This document shows, piece after piece, positions 43,901 through 54,052 of a DNA stretch of 64,000 bases (within the stretch, counting starts at the first letter, position 1; each line of letters starts with the position of its first letter). The position numbers and the translations under genes were made by a program. The notes under the pieces are model-generated. The model was not told the origin of the DNA and made no database searches. It saw only the letters and a list, made by a program, of their open reading frames with translations. Source of the DNA: Boswellia sacra (lineage: Eukaryota > Streptophyta > Magnoliopsida > Sapindales > Burseraceae); NCBI GenBank assembly GCA_013180625.2, contig SNVD02014651.1, forward strand, positions 558,001 through 622,000, read 5' to 3'.

Positions 43901-44725
43901 GGAAATTTCAAGGGCAATCAAACCACTTGTGGAAAAGTATTTTCCAGTGGAGACTCCAAACCCCCAGAAGGTGTGATCTCTATTAGTTTTATTTATTAGA
44001 AAGAAAACTTGATCTTTAGTGACTCAAAATAACTTTTACATTCATCATGTTTGTATTAACAAACCATAATATAGTTTGATGAATTTTCATTTTTAGAAAG
44101 AAATTTTCTGCCTGCTTGCTTCTTAATGGCGGGACCCCAACCATATATCTGAAAATTAAACTCTTTGTTGTTCTGCTTATTCTAGTTTTCATCTTATTTG
44201 CCACAGTATAGGAAAATTAATGTAGATAGTCGGTTGACGTACCAGGTATTGTGGCTAGAATGTGGAATATTAATTAATGTTGCACCTCTTGGTTACACAT
44301 AAATTGACATCTCTTGTTAACCTTTCACTTATATGTGCAGTTTGCTGTTTTGTATGAGGCCCGTGCAAATACTGGTATTGACAGGATGAAAATAATAAAT
44401 GCAGTTGCAAAATCTGTTCCCGCACCTCATAAAGTTGATCTTAGCAATCCTGACAAAACAATTGTAGTTGAAATTATCAAGGTAAGAAAGTTTTCATTTT
44501 CAATCTTAATTAGAATGTGATAAGTTCCACATGCTTAGTGATCCTTTTAGATATAATTTTTTTTCTATAAATATTGCTTGTGGTTAAAATTTACATTCTC
44601 TCTGCCTGGTGATGAACCTTATTTACTTTGCTTCAATGTACCAGACTGTTTCATTGATCGGGGTGGTTGAGAAGTACAAGGAATTATCGAAATACAATCT
44701 GAGGCAACTGACATCACCAAAGTAG
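40535..44725 (+). CDS. THUMP domain protein (THUMPD1/Tan1 family), tRNA acetylation adaptor
   Basis: Six exons: 40535-40738, 41384-41866, 43599-43738, 43850-43970, 44341-44481, 44645-44725, all GT-AG, giving 389 residues. The start ATG opens a basic N-terminus (KGKKRKQF, RPVKKKG) that is probably a nuclear signal, then GFFITCDGGRERQA, a conserved block of this family. Exon 2 encodes a long acidic spacer of Asp and Glu runs followed by a Lys/Glu-rich region. Exons 3-6 carry the THUMP domain: SGCNGVAIVQM, the FILRVLPVEVACYA strand, FAVLYEARANTGIDRM, and DLSNPDKTIVVEI near the C-terminus. In yeast and humans, Tan1/THUMPD1 binds tRNA and guides the Kre33/NAT10 acetyltransferase to make N4-acetylcytidine at position 12 of tRNA-Ser and tRNA-Leu. 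The same role is inferred here. Confidence 0.9.
40882..40929 (+). repeat. CA microsatellite in intron 1 of THUMP gene
   Basis: A perfect run of 24 CA units. A run this long and pure is likely to vary in length between individuals. Confidence 0.95.
42963..43115. mobile_element. MITE-like insertion in THUMP gene intron 2
   Basis: This stretch (GGTGGTGTTTGTTTGTG..., TTGAATTTTGAAAATGGTAT, GTGGTTGATATTGATA) closely matches the inverse of 50912-51090 in the TITAN9-like gene. The right end is not clear. Confidence 0.55.
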
Positions 44726-45791
44726 TAGCTGTTCATTACACTGATATGAGGATTGATATTTAAAACTGTTATTTAGGTTCTAAACCTTATATTTTAACTG
44801 GGGGTTTTTTAAAGGTTGTGAAGTTCTGAAAGAATTTTTAAATTAAGGATCTGAGTTTAGTTACGAGAGCAGGCGAAAATTTCTGTTCTTACTATGATTT
44901 TAATAATTTATATCAATCTGAAAGATTGTCCTTACCACAGATTTCAGAGCTGCATTTGTGGTGGTGCCTTGAAATGTAGGTTTACATCCATTTTATAAAT
45001 CAGAGCTTCTAATTTCCCGGGTAGAGTCAGAATCCTTATTCTGTTATTGATATTGATAAATATCAAGGCCAAAGTCAGTAATTTCTTCTCGAGAGTATGT
45101 ATATATTTAGCCTCTAAATCAGTAGGAAAGCTGTTGTATGTTGAACGGTTTTATTACTCTCTCCTAGGAGTCTCAAATCTCAAAATTAGTCTTACCACAA
45201 TCCTGAATAAACTCTTAAATCATCTGGCTTTTTTATCCTTCAAAACTAAAAGAGGTCAGGGTACAGGGTTCCATCGTTCAATTACCACCAGGTTGCTGAA
45301 AAATCCACATTCATTTGGCATACTTACTTCATTTAGTCTTTGGAGTTGTTATGTATCTGTGACCTTCAGTGTTATGTTTTTATGTGCATGATGATGATAG
45401 ATTTCATCAAGGAAGAAAGGCCACAATAATGACTCGAGGATTTTGCGAGGATTTTGAGATGTGTAGTAGACTTTCCAGTCTAGCATCCTGTGGCACTCAA
45501 CAACTCTACTATTTTATTAAGTTCTCGCACAGACTTTGCTTCAAAAAAGGACAGTCAAAATAGAATAAATTCATAAAAAAATTGAATTATTTAAAAATAG
45601 AATAAATCCGTTGATAAGGGAAAAAGCACCTTTTATCTGTAAAGAGAGACGAGAGACAACTATGAATGAGGCACACCGAAAGAAAAGATTCATTTGATCC
45701 TCTCTACCCCCATTAATACAACAAAAGGAAAAGAGAGTTCCGTCTGTGTATCATCGATCACTTCAATCTTTTAACTTTCTCATATCAGAAA
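44726..45791. other. Convergent intergenic sequence between THUMP and UBC genes
   Basis: Both flanking genes end here (plus from the left, minus from the right), so it holds their 3' untranslated regions. No further gene is recognised. Confidence 0.55.
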
Positions 45792-47120
45792 TCATGCACT
45801 TGGAGGCTTGTACAACTTCTCAACCATCTTTCTATATTCTGCAAAAGTCATAGAAAGAATGAATTAAGCAGAAAACAACCAACATAAGCAACTCAAGTTA
45901 TCTATGCTAGTGATAGAAGTATCCATGTGCATATTTTACAATCATACTATACCTTCTTGACTGCTCCACAGTTGTGCTGCTTGGGTGTTTAGAGGGGAAC
46001 TAATGTTTGGTTCTGTAAATTACATAAGAAAAAGATAAAAATAAGATTTAATTTACCAAAAAGATCATCAATCAATCATCTCAATTAATACACAAGGTAC
46101 ATACCTCCGAGCAGACTCTGGATTGATATGAGTATAGTTCTCACATCATATGCTGACGACCATTTATCCTGTAAAATCAAATCAAAAGTCAGGATGATAT
46201 GAAACTAAAAAGAAATAAATACATTTAAAGAGAAAACTTGTGTGCTACAAAGTACGGTAAGGGCAACTTGTTACCTGAAGAATATCCAAGCAAATATTGC
46301 CATATACATCAACATTGGGATGGAAGCAACCAGTCTCAAACTTCACCTTCGGAGGCTTGAATGGATAGTCATTCGGAAAAGAAAGAGAGAGCTTGTATTC
46401 TGTTCCTTCAAATACTGTATCTTTGCTTCCATGGATTGTCCCTTTCCAGCAGAATATGTTGTCCTCTTCAGGGAATGCAGAGATCCCAGAATCTCCACTC
46501 ATCTAAATTTACAATAAATTTATTTGTAAGACAATTAATGAGACAACTTAACAAAATAGAGCTTTACAATTCCAGATTGACCGAGAAAAAGAGTAATGAA
46601 AAGTTCCCTCTTTTTGGTTATTAATTTTCTCAACATCCAAACAGAATATTAGAATAATAACCAAGAAAGAAAGAAAAAAGAAATTATACATACTATTCTT
46701 ACCATTAGGGCCATCAATTCAGATTGCAACCTGTTGAACAAAACCCCCCAAAAAAGAAAAAAAGAAAACCAGATTAGAAAACCAAATAAAACCTTCAACA
46801 ACAACAAAAAATAGAGAATCACCAAAACCCAACTCAAAAACTCAAAGATTAACATTTATAGACAAGCATGAAGGAAACAAAAAAAAGGGACAGAAAAAAA
46901 AAACCCAACTTCAAGTAAAAAATTGAATCTTTATTAGCAAGTATTGAACCCAAGAATCAATAACACAGAGAACGAGAGACAGAGCTATATAACATACGAA
47001 AAGCTAGTACCTTTTAAGCACAGATTGAGTGTCAGCCAATTTGGCGGTGTTGAGGGGAGCCGTTGTGGCCGTCGGAGCAGCCACGGGGGTATTTCCTTGG
47101 TACCCATTAACAGTAGCCAT
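45792..47120 (-). CDS. UBC19/UBC20: Ubiquitin-conjugating enzyme E2 (UBC19/UBC20, UBE2C homologue)
   Basis: Six exons on the minus strand: 47120-47011, 46730-46703, 46502-46275, 46168-46105, 46012-45953, 45838-45792, all GT-AG, giving 178 residues (181 in Arabidopsis UBC19 as I recall). The protein begins [12 protein letters not shown], the signature start of the plant UBC19/20 pair. The UBC fold follows: [31 protein letters not shown], then the active-site [15 protein letters not shown] with catalytic Cys, [13 protein letters not shown] and the C-terminus [15 protein letters not shown]2C/UbcH10 partners with the anaphase-promoting complex to ubiquitinate mitotic cyclins. UBC19/20 are the plant members and are expressed in dividing cells. 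A CT-rich leader and a mitosis-type promoter motif lie upstream. Confidence 0.96.
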
Positions 47121-47273
47121 AACTAACTGTACTTTCTATCTTGTTAGTGCTCGAACAACGATAACTAAACAACCCAGATGCAGAAAGAGCAAGAGGAAAC
47201 CAGAAGAAGAAGAGATTGAACTAGGGTTTTTTATCTTTTATCTTCTCTTCTTCTTCTGAAGATGATGAGAGCG

Positions 47274-47276
<3 letters not shown>

Positions 47277-47311
<35 letters not shown>
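47277..47311 (+). repeat. GA microsatellite in the UBC 5' leader or promoter
   Basis: A run of GA units (CT on the gene strand), about 160-190 bases upstream of the UBC start codon. CT-rich leaders are common in plant housekeeping genes. Confidence 0.9.
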
Positions 47312-47317
<6 letters not shown>

Positions 47318-47452
47318 AGCGAAGGCAGTGGGGTTTGTTTAAAACAGTGTGTAGTTAATGTCAAACGACGTCGGTTTGGATTTAAAAAAGCATTATTTGA
47401 ACGTTAGAAGGACGGTGGGCGTTGGTGGATTCGAATTCTCTTTTAGGTTTTG

Positions 47453-47463
47453 TGCAACGGCTA
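47453..47463 (+). promoter_or_regulatory. MSA-like mitosis-specific activator motif upstream of UBC gene
   Basis: TGCAACGGCTA matches 10 of 11 positions of the MSA consensus YCYAACGGYYA, bound by three-repeat MYB factors that drive G2/M expression. It is about 335 bases upstream of the UBC start codon. The UBC19/20 family is mitotic, so the motif makes sense, but its function here is inferred. Confidence 0.5.
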
Positions 47464-48442
47464 GTTTTCATGGTTTTGAATCTTTTGAAGTTGCCCTTTC
47501 CCTTGGTCGTCGCTAGCATCCGCCACGTCGGATTTATTTGCCTTATTATTGAAAATTCTATTATCACACTATTTAATATATAAAATTCAGATATTATGTA
47601 CTCAGCACATATGTATATTTAAAGTTATTTTATAACCAAAATTACAGCAAATTTTGAAAATAAATCTTTTTTTTTTTAAATTACAAACTCATTTCGCATC
47701 TGTATATTTTTAAAATATAGTTACTTTTGAAAACCCCCATATAATTTTAATTATTTTTGTAAAGATTCCTTTAAATTTTGTTTCTCTAATCTAATTCATG
47801 AGACCAGAAAGTTAACCCTAAGATGACATCGAACAAATTATAAAGAACAATTCTAGGAAATTGTTGTTGTCATCAAAAGTTAAGATATTCATTTTTGATA
47901 TGAAATAAAGAAAACTATTTTGAGTATAATATTCCCCTCATTTATACATTAGGGAAAATAATTATTTTGCTTGCACTATTAAAGTCTATTTTTGTCGTCA
48001 ATTATTGTTATCTTTTTACCAAGTTTTTGTCTCAATTTTGTTAGCATCGTCTGGAGACTACTAATTCAAAGTTTCATCACAATCTCTCCGTTTCTGTTAA
48101 CAATTTAATCAGAAGCTTTCCTCATAGTAAGTTTAGGCCTTAACAAATCAAATTTAAACAAATGCCTTGTAATTATAAATACAATTAAACTATATTATAG
48201 ATCTAAGACTAATTTCAAAAGTATATGACAAGCTAATATTACAACATAATTTCCATATATAACATAATCAGAATAAAAGAGAGCAGGACAAAAAAAAAAG
48301 GATAAGAGATTGCGAGGGTTGAGTCTCCTCGTGTAGAGCCAAATTATACGTCAGCCTATTAAAAGCTCCTTGTCACAATTGTCATTTCAGAAACAGCTTA
48401 AAATCTCAGCATTAGAAACCTTAATAGAGGACAATTAGTCAA
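47464..48442. other. Intergenic sequence between UBC promoter and TITAN9-like 3' end
   Basis: AT-rich. It should contain the 3' untranslated region of the TITAN9-like gene. No other gene seen. Confidence 0.5.
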
Positions 48443-51400
48443 TTAGTGATGTAGCTTGATCACACGAGCTATTCTCTCAAAAAAAATCGGACACATGTTC
48501 ATACTGAACATAAGTGCCTCCCTCATCCACTCCGGCGCAACCCTCTCAAAGGTTCCGAGAGATAATACACGGTAAAGCAGCTCTGATTCCTTACCAGCCG
48601 CATTTTCTACCCATGTTAAACTGAATGAGTAACCTGTTGTGGACGCAATGAAAAACTAATATTAAGTTTCTGATATAAACAACCAATCTTTAAAGAGCTC
48701 GGATAAAATTTCATAGGTTCAAATAACAGTGTAATCTGGAATCAGTGCATCAACATTGACTTAAACACATCAAAGAAAAAACATGTCTGTAAAAGATTTT
48801 TTCTGTAACGGAGATTTGAGTGTTGTAATGGGCATGAATATTGCAGTGACAAGTATCAATTAAGCATGCATCTACACGTGCATCCCATGACTTATAAATG
48901 ATCCCAAAATCCATGCATGAAGCTAGCTCTCTTAAGAATACTAACAGTTTATATATATATATTCATTTTCCAACCAAAATCCACATCTGCGCCTCCCTTT
49001 GCATCCAGAAAGAACATTTTCTTCCAAGCACATATTCCCTTTTGATTTGGCCTCCAAAACCAGGTTACACTTCAGACTAGAAAACTAACCAAATTCCACC
49101 TCTCATTATTAGACTCTTTTATTTCTGTTACCTACCTAAAATATCCCATGACATCTTGGCTAAGGCATTTTGCTTGTCCCAGCTGACTTGTCAGTTTGCA
49201 AGATATCATCAAGACAAGAGCAACACCAGATTTCCTCAAGAAAGAGTCAATTGCATCATATTTCCCATTAAGATATTAACAGAAGAAAAGAATAGAAAAA
49301 GATCCTTATAATGTGAAGAGTAATTGTTCAAGGTAGATTTTACATCATATAAGCATCTTATATAATCATAAAACTGTGGTTTCACTATTCAAATCCAAAT
49401 TTAACCTTAGTAATGGGTATAAGTTGATGAAATGCTATAAATTGGTATGACACACCATCAAAATAAAGCATTTTGATCAAATATTGGTTGTAAGAGTTGC
49501 TTAACTTGTTTCATAAATTTGTTCTGAATTTTCAACATTTCTGCAGTTTCTCATGATTTTCTAGTTAATTTGGCTTCCCACTTACATATTTCCCTTTTCA
49601 TCCAATATGATCTTGACAAAGTTGGATGGTATTAGACATCAAAAGAACAAATCAAATATCAATTTAGATGTTGTGGAGAGAAACAATTAAAGTAATCAGA
49701 AATAATGAAGATTCAAGGAACTACAATCCATCCACAATTAAGAATTACCACTTGACTGATGCAAAGCTGAGATGCATATTCCTTCTGTTTGATTAAATGC
49801 TGATACTTTCATTCCAACCAAGTACTCAATAAGAGCTTGGAACAGACAATTTGCAGGATCACTGTCATTTATATCACCACCTAAAAAAAAAATATAAATA
49901 AATAAATTAAATAAATAAACCAGGGACATCAGGTACATGTAAAACCCACAAGGTCAATTTTCTAGCACATACCTGATTTCTCAATAGTTCGTTTGCAGCA
50001 CTCTGGCTGGAAATCACAAGAAGATAGCCAATAAGAAAGGGCAAACTAAAAGTTTTAGCTCATAAAGTGTAGGGTTAGAGGCACACCAGCTGGTCCAATA
50101 CAAGAGCCCCACTGGACAACGTTTCTTTTGATAAATCTTTCATTGATTCTCCTGCAATGGCATCATCTTGGCCACTGCAACTAGGCATAACTGTACCTTC
50201 TCTCTCAGTCTCAAGTTCCCTGCCACGCTTTCTTGTCATTCTTTTGGATGAGCCACGAGACAACTTTCCAGATATATTTTGAGCACCATCAGGAGTATTC
50301 AGCGGCATACTATCATTACTGTTGCCCTTTGAGCAGGAAGAAATTCCCTCTTGATGAAGCTTTTGGAGCCTCTCAACTTCTTCAGATAGTGCTTTATCTG
50401 CCACAGTTTTTAGCCTCTCAGCAATGAGTTCTGAATACTTGGCCAGAAAGTAGCCAACACAAAGTCCAAGATATAGTAAGTGCATAGAAGTCATGATTGA
50501 TTTCCAGACAGATTTTCACAAAGGGTTTGTCAGCAATAGAATGCTAAGGTGGCTACAGAGCCTTTTGCTACTATGGGTTATCAAATTCATTTGAATGATT
50601 AAACAGTATAGAGACATTGATCATAAAAAAGCAACTAAAAATTTTTTGCCACATAGATAATTAGACACTTTTTAAAATTCGAATCTTGAAGGCATAACCA
50701 AATAAGAAGCTCATGCACAGGCTTATCCATACATGTGGCAGCATTTGAACTACAAATACCAGGCGGCCACAACTTTAAAAGTAGATATATATTAATCTGA
50801 ATGCTTAAACTACGACAAGTAAGTATATCTGTCAGTGAGATCATCCATATCTATTTTGCTTTAAAAAATACCCTAGTGGAGACTACTAGTAATAGCATTC
50901 ACGCAAGACTACGGCTTTGTTTGTTTTCATATTCAAGAAATATTTTCTAAAAACGCACATTTACTAATGTATTTCAAATCAATATCAACCGTATATCATT
51001 TTCAAAATTCAAAAGAATTTAAAATCAACAGTATATTCTAACTCAATTTTGAAAAGAAAAATACAAAATTGAAAAAAACAAACACACCCTAAGTTTCTCT
51101 AGCAACACAGAACGTCATGAATTCAATACTAGACACGTACATCTTATGATAAGATATTTCATAAAAGTAATAACATAACTTTAATTTTGGATTCTGCATC
51201 AGTTGGTCTATTTTCAGGGCTGACTCATTTCTGACTTTCGCATTCTAAGAATAAACTGCATGCAGTAGTTCTGCATGATGTTCAACACATAGAATGTTTT
51301 ACTTCTTGTCTAGAATATATGCTACATGCACCAATGATATGTCAAAGTATGCTTTCCCATGATCTAGCTCTTGCCTATGATTTTCCAAAACCTCGATGAT

Positions 51401-52797
51401 CACTACCCTCCTACCAAGAATTATGCTGATTCACTATAAGCAAGGCAAATATACATCTAAAATGGTATTAACAAGAATCAGACCAGAGTGCTCACGGTTG
51501 CAGAAGGTTGTGACAGTAATACATTAAGGTACATGAAGATCGAAGAGCTAACAAAAAATTCTATCAAAATAAGTCGTTGTTTCTTACTCTTTTGGTTCTC
51601 CTCCATTAAAAGGTTTTGGTAATCTAAACATTTCTCATTGTTGGTGGACCTGCAATGGAAGTAAACATGAAAGACTTTTGTTATCAAGCCCACCTGTCAC
51701 AGCAGCTAAAAAGCATGACAAAAGAAAATAAATAACAAAAACAAACAAGAAAGCAACAAAAAGGAACTTGGGAAAGCACGCCTGATCATGTCCACTTCAC
51801 TTCTCAATTTGTTAACTTGATCGCGTAGCTTGTCATTTTCACCTCTTAAGTATTCAATCAACTCCTCTGCCGCTGCAATGACAGGAAATTAAAAGCTTGA
51901 GTATGACCTAGATTCCAACAAATCCAGTACTCCAGAACTCGCCAATAAGAATAACTACTAAAATGTTAAAAATACTGCATAGGTTATATAAGCGATTAAA
52001 TTTTATTAAATTGAAAACTAATCTCTTAAATAGTCATGGACTCCAAAAAATCCTAGTCTAACCCTAAAAACTCAACTAAAATTGGGCTGCGACATGTATC
52101 CTTCATCTGCAAAGACTTGTATAAGTGCAAAAGACACCAAATGCAATAATGAACAGTCACCTTTACAATGATGACAAATCACCATGGGCAGTTGATAATA
52201 ACTGAATATTTAGTCGACACAAATTGAAGTATACAGAAGCAGCATTTGGAGGCAGTATTAAGATCTTTACATATGTTGTAAAATCAGTCAATATTTCATT
52301 CATTAAAGTGTCAACCCAAATACCAGTAAGATGTAGTGAAGTCCAGTGGATGAATAAGGAGTGAATCTTAAGCAGTTTTTCCGATCATATTTGAAACCAC
52401 ATCCATAAGTGATTGAAATGACTCAAGTCAAGCTGATTATTCATTCTAGTCATGACATTTATTCTAGCAAATAAATATAACATACAGATGAATAAAAAAT
52501 CAATTAATTAGAAAAATAAATACATACCCGTGACGTAATTTAGAAACTTCAATTCTTGATCTTTGTTAATTTCGTCTAATTCACTGAACTTTTTCTTCTG
52601 AAAATTATTTTAAATTAAAAAAATCAGCTTGTCAACTCCTCAAAATAAGAACAGAAATGTTACATCTCCTTCACTTTCCTCGATTTTCTCGGATTTCACA
52701 AATGACAAAAACAGAACATAAATTTCGAGTCAGAAAATGAGAAAGATACCTTCACTTTACTGTATTTATCGTAGAGCTTGGCGTACAACGACTCCAT
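48443..52797 (-). CDS. TTN9: TITAN9-like protein (plant-specific, coiled coil)
   Basis: Eight exons on the minus strand: 52797-52750, 52597-52528, 51872-51782, 51649-51588, 50397-50087, 50006-49973, 49880-49749, 48633-48443. They give 312 residues with every junction in frame. The start is MESLYAKLYDKYSKVK. A coiled-coil region follows (KKKFSELDEINKDQELKF, EELIEYLRGENDKLRDQV). The middle is basic and Ser-rich, with SSKRMTRKRGRE as a likely nuclear signal. The C-terminal block (LFQALIEYLVGMKVS, YSFSLTWV, LLYRVLSLGTFERVAPEW, MCPIFFERIARVIK) is conserved in the family. Arabidopsis TTN9 is a plant-specific protein of unknown biochemistry; titan mutants have giant endosperm nuclei and arrested embryos. 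Intron 3 appears to use a GC donor. Recognition rests on remembered similarity across the whole length. Confidence 0.85.
50912..51090. mobile_element. MITE in intron 4 of the TITAN9-like gene
   Basis: About 180 bases with short inverted ends (GGCTTTGTTTGTTTT against GGGTGTGTTTGTTTT). The interior matches the inverse of 42963-43115 in the THUMP gene. I could not fix a target duplication. It is non-coding and non-autonomous. Confidence 0.6.
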
Positions 52798-53070
52798 CTA
52801 CAATTCGAATTGGTAAAAGATCCAATTTTTTGTTTCAAGAAAGAAAAGAGACGAAAAAGAGGCCGGATCTTCGCACAAATTGAATTCAGATTTCTATCGT
52901 TTTCACTTAGGTTTCTCGGCAAGCAAACAGAGAAATACAGTAATTCAGTTAATGAAGAAAAATAGAGATAAGCAGTAGAGATTACCAGTTGTTTGGAAGC
53001 CAAGAAAGCGCGGGAAAATGAAATTTCAAATTTCAAAGAAGAGGCTCTCCGCTCCACTTTCACTCACTCC
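52798..53070 (-). promoter_or_regulatory. TTN9: 5' leader of TITAN9-like gene with probable leader intron
   Basis: On the minus strand CAACTG-GTAATCTC (donor at about 52984) and TTGTAG just before the ATG (acceptor at 52798-52800) fit an intron that ends immediately upstream of the start codon. The first leader exon would lie at about 52986-53070. Confidence 0.45.
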
Positions 53071-53228
53071 CTGGCTTTTGGATTCCGATGTAAACCAAAA
53101 ATGATTAAAATGTCGGTATTTTCTTTTAACAAATAACCAGTTTTCAAAACAAAACTAACAATTTTATTTTGGAAAAAGTAAAAAAAAATAGCCCAGATTA
53201 AGCGGCCTATTTATATTTTAGTATCATG

Positions 53229-53237
53229 GTCTTTTTT
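53229..53237 (+). repeat. Target site duplication of Mutator-like element, left
   Basis: GTCTTTTTT, repeated exactly at 57897-57905. Nine bases is the Mutator hallmark. Confidence 0.85.
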
Positions 53238-53569
53238 GGGGTAATTTTTTTATTTAACCCCTTTTGGGGTCTCTTTTTCAAAATTGACCCCTTCTTGATA
53301 TTTGCTTAATTTTGACCCCTTTTGGACATGAAAAGTCCAATTTATCCCTTAGTTAAAATGACAAGAGAAGAGAAGAAGACATCACAGAACGAGAACTCGC
53401 CCAAAACGGCTCCAACAGAACTCGCCTACACCAACTCTCCAAAACGGCTCTCCCAACTCTCCAACAAAACGGCATCTGAAAATTTTCCCACTAAAGCAGT
53501 GTGAAGCTAGTAAGTGAAGATTGAAATCCAAGAAGTTGATTGTTGAATCCAAAAAGCTAGTGAGTGAAG

Positions 53570-54042
53570 GTATTCATAGTTGATTTTCTCTTGAGATTTG
53601 TCTTGAGATTTGTTTTTTTCAATTTTTATGTTTGACATCTGTTGAAGTGGTCAATGTTGAAGGAAATTAAGGCTTGAAGTGGTCCATTTTTTATGTAAGG
53701 ATGTTTTGCACCTTTTTCAGAAAAGGGTCGTGCTGCACGACCCTTTTCTCCAAAGGGTCGTTTTGCACGACCCTTTCTCCACGTTTCTCCAAAGGGGCGT
53801 GCTGCACGACCCTTTTCTCCAAAGCGGCGTGCTGCACGACCCTTTTCTCCACGTTTCTCCAAAGGGTTGTGCAAAAAGGCCCTTTCTCCAAAGGGTCGTG
53901 CAAAACGACCATTTTCTCCAATTAGTGATGATATATAATACTTTTGTCGAAATAGTCATGATGCATAATACTTGTCTAACGGTCGTGCAATAGAGTGAAA
54001 TCTGTTTTGAATTAATTGTAATGTTTTGTATTGGTATTACAG
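53570..54042 (+). other. Probable intron in the transposase 5' leader
   Basis: A donor AAG-GTATTC at 53570 and an acceptor TATTACAG ending at 54042 bracket the left palindrome array. The first ATG of the transposase is 11 bases after the acceptor. If real, the hairpin-rich array is removed from the mature message. Confidence 0.4.
53721..53915. repeat. Left subterminal palindrome array of the MULE
   Basis: Repeated units TTTTCTCCAAAGGGTCGTGC alternate with their inverse. At 53721-53747 a perfect odd palindrome has 13-base arms (AAAAGGGTCGTGC) around a single T. Further copies follow at about 53750-53915 with variations (GGGGCGTGC, GGGTTGTGC). The core GGTCGTGC/GCACGACC is the same as in the right array. 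Confidence 0.85.
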
Positions 54043-54052
54043 GCTTTAGTGA

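Noticed and set aside
44211..44260. Possible extra THUMP exon after CACAG at 44206 (YRKINVDSRLTYQ)
   Set aside because: Joining exon 4 directly to 44341 restores the conserved family sequence and the frame; no family member that I know has this insert.
53626..53993. Several overlapping frames of about 80-104 residues on both strands
   Set aside because: They are translations of the left palindrome array (EKRVVQ..., FSKGSCCTT...), open because the repeat unit has no stop.
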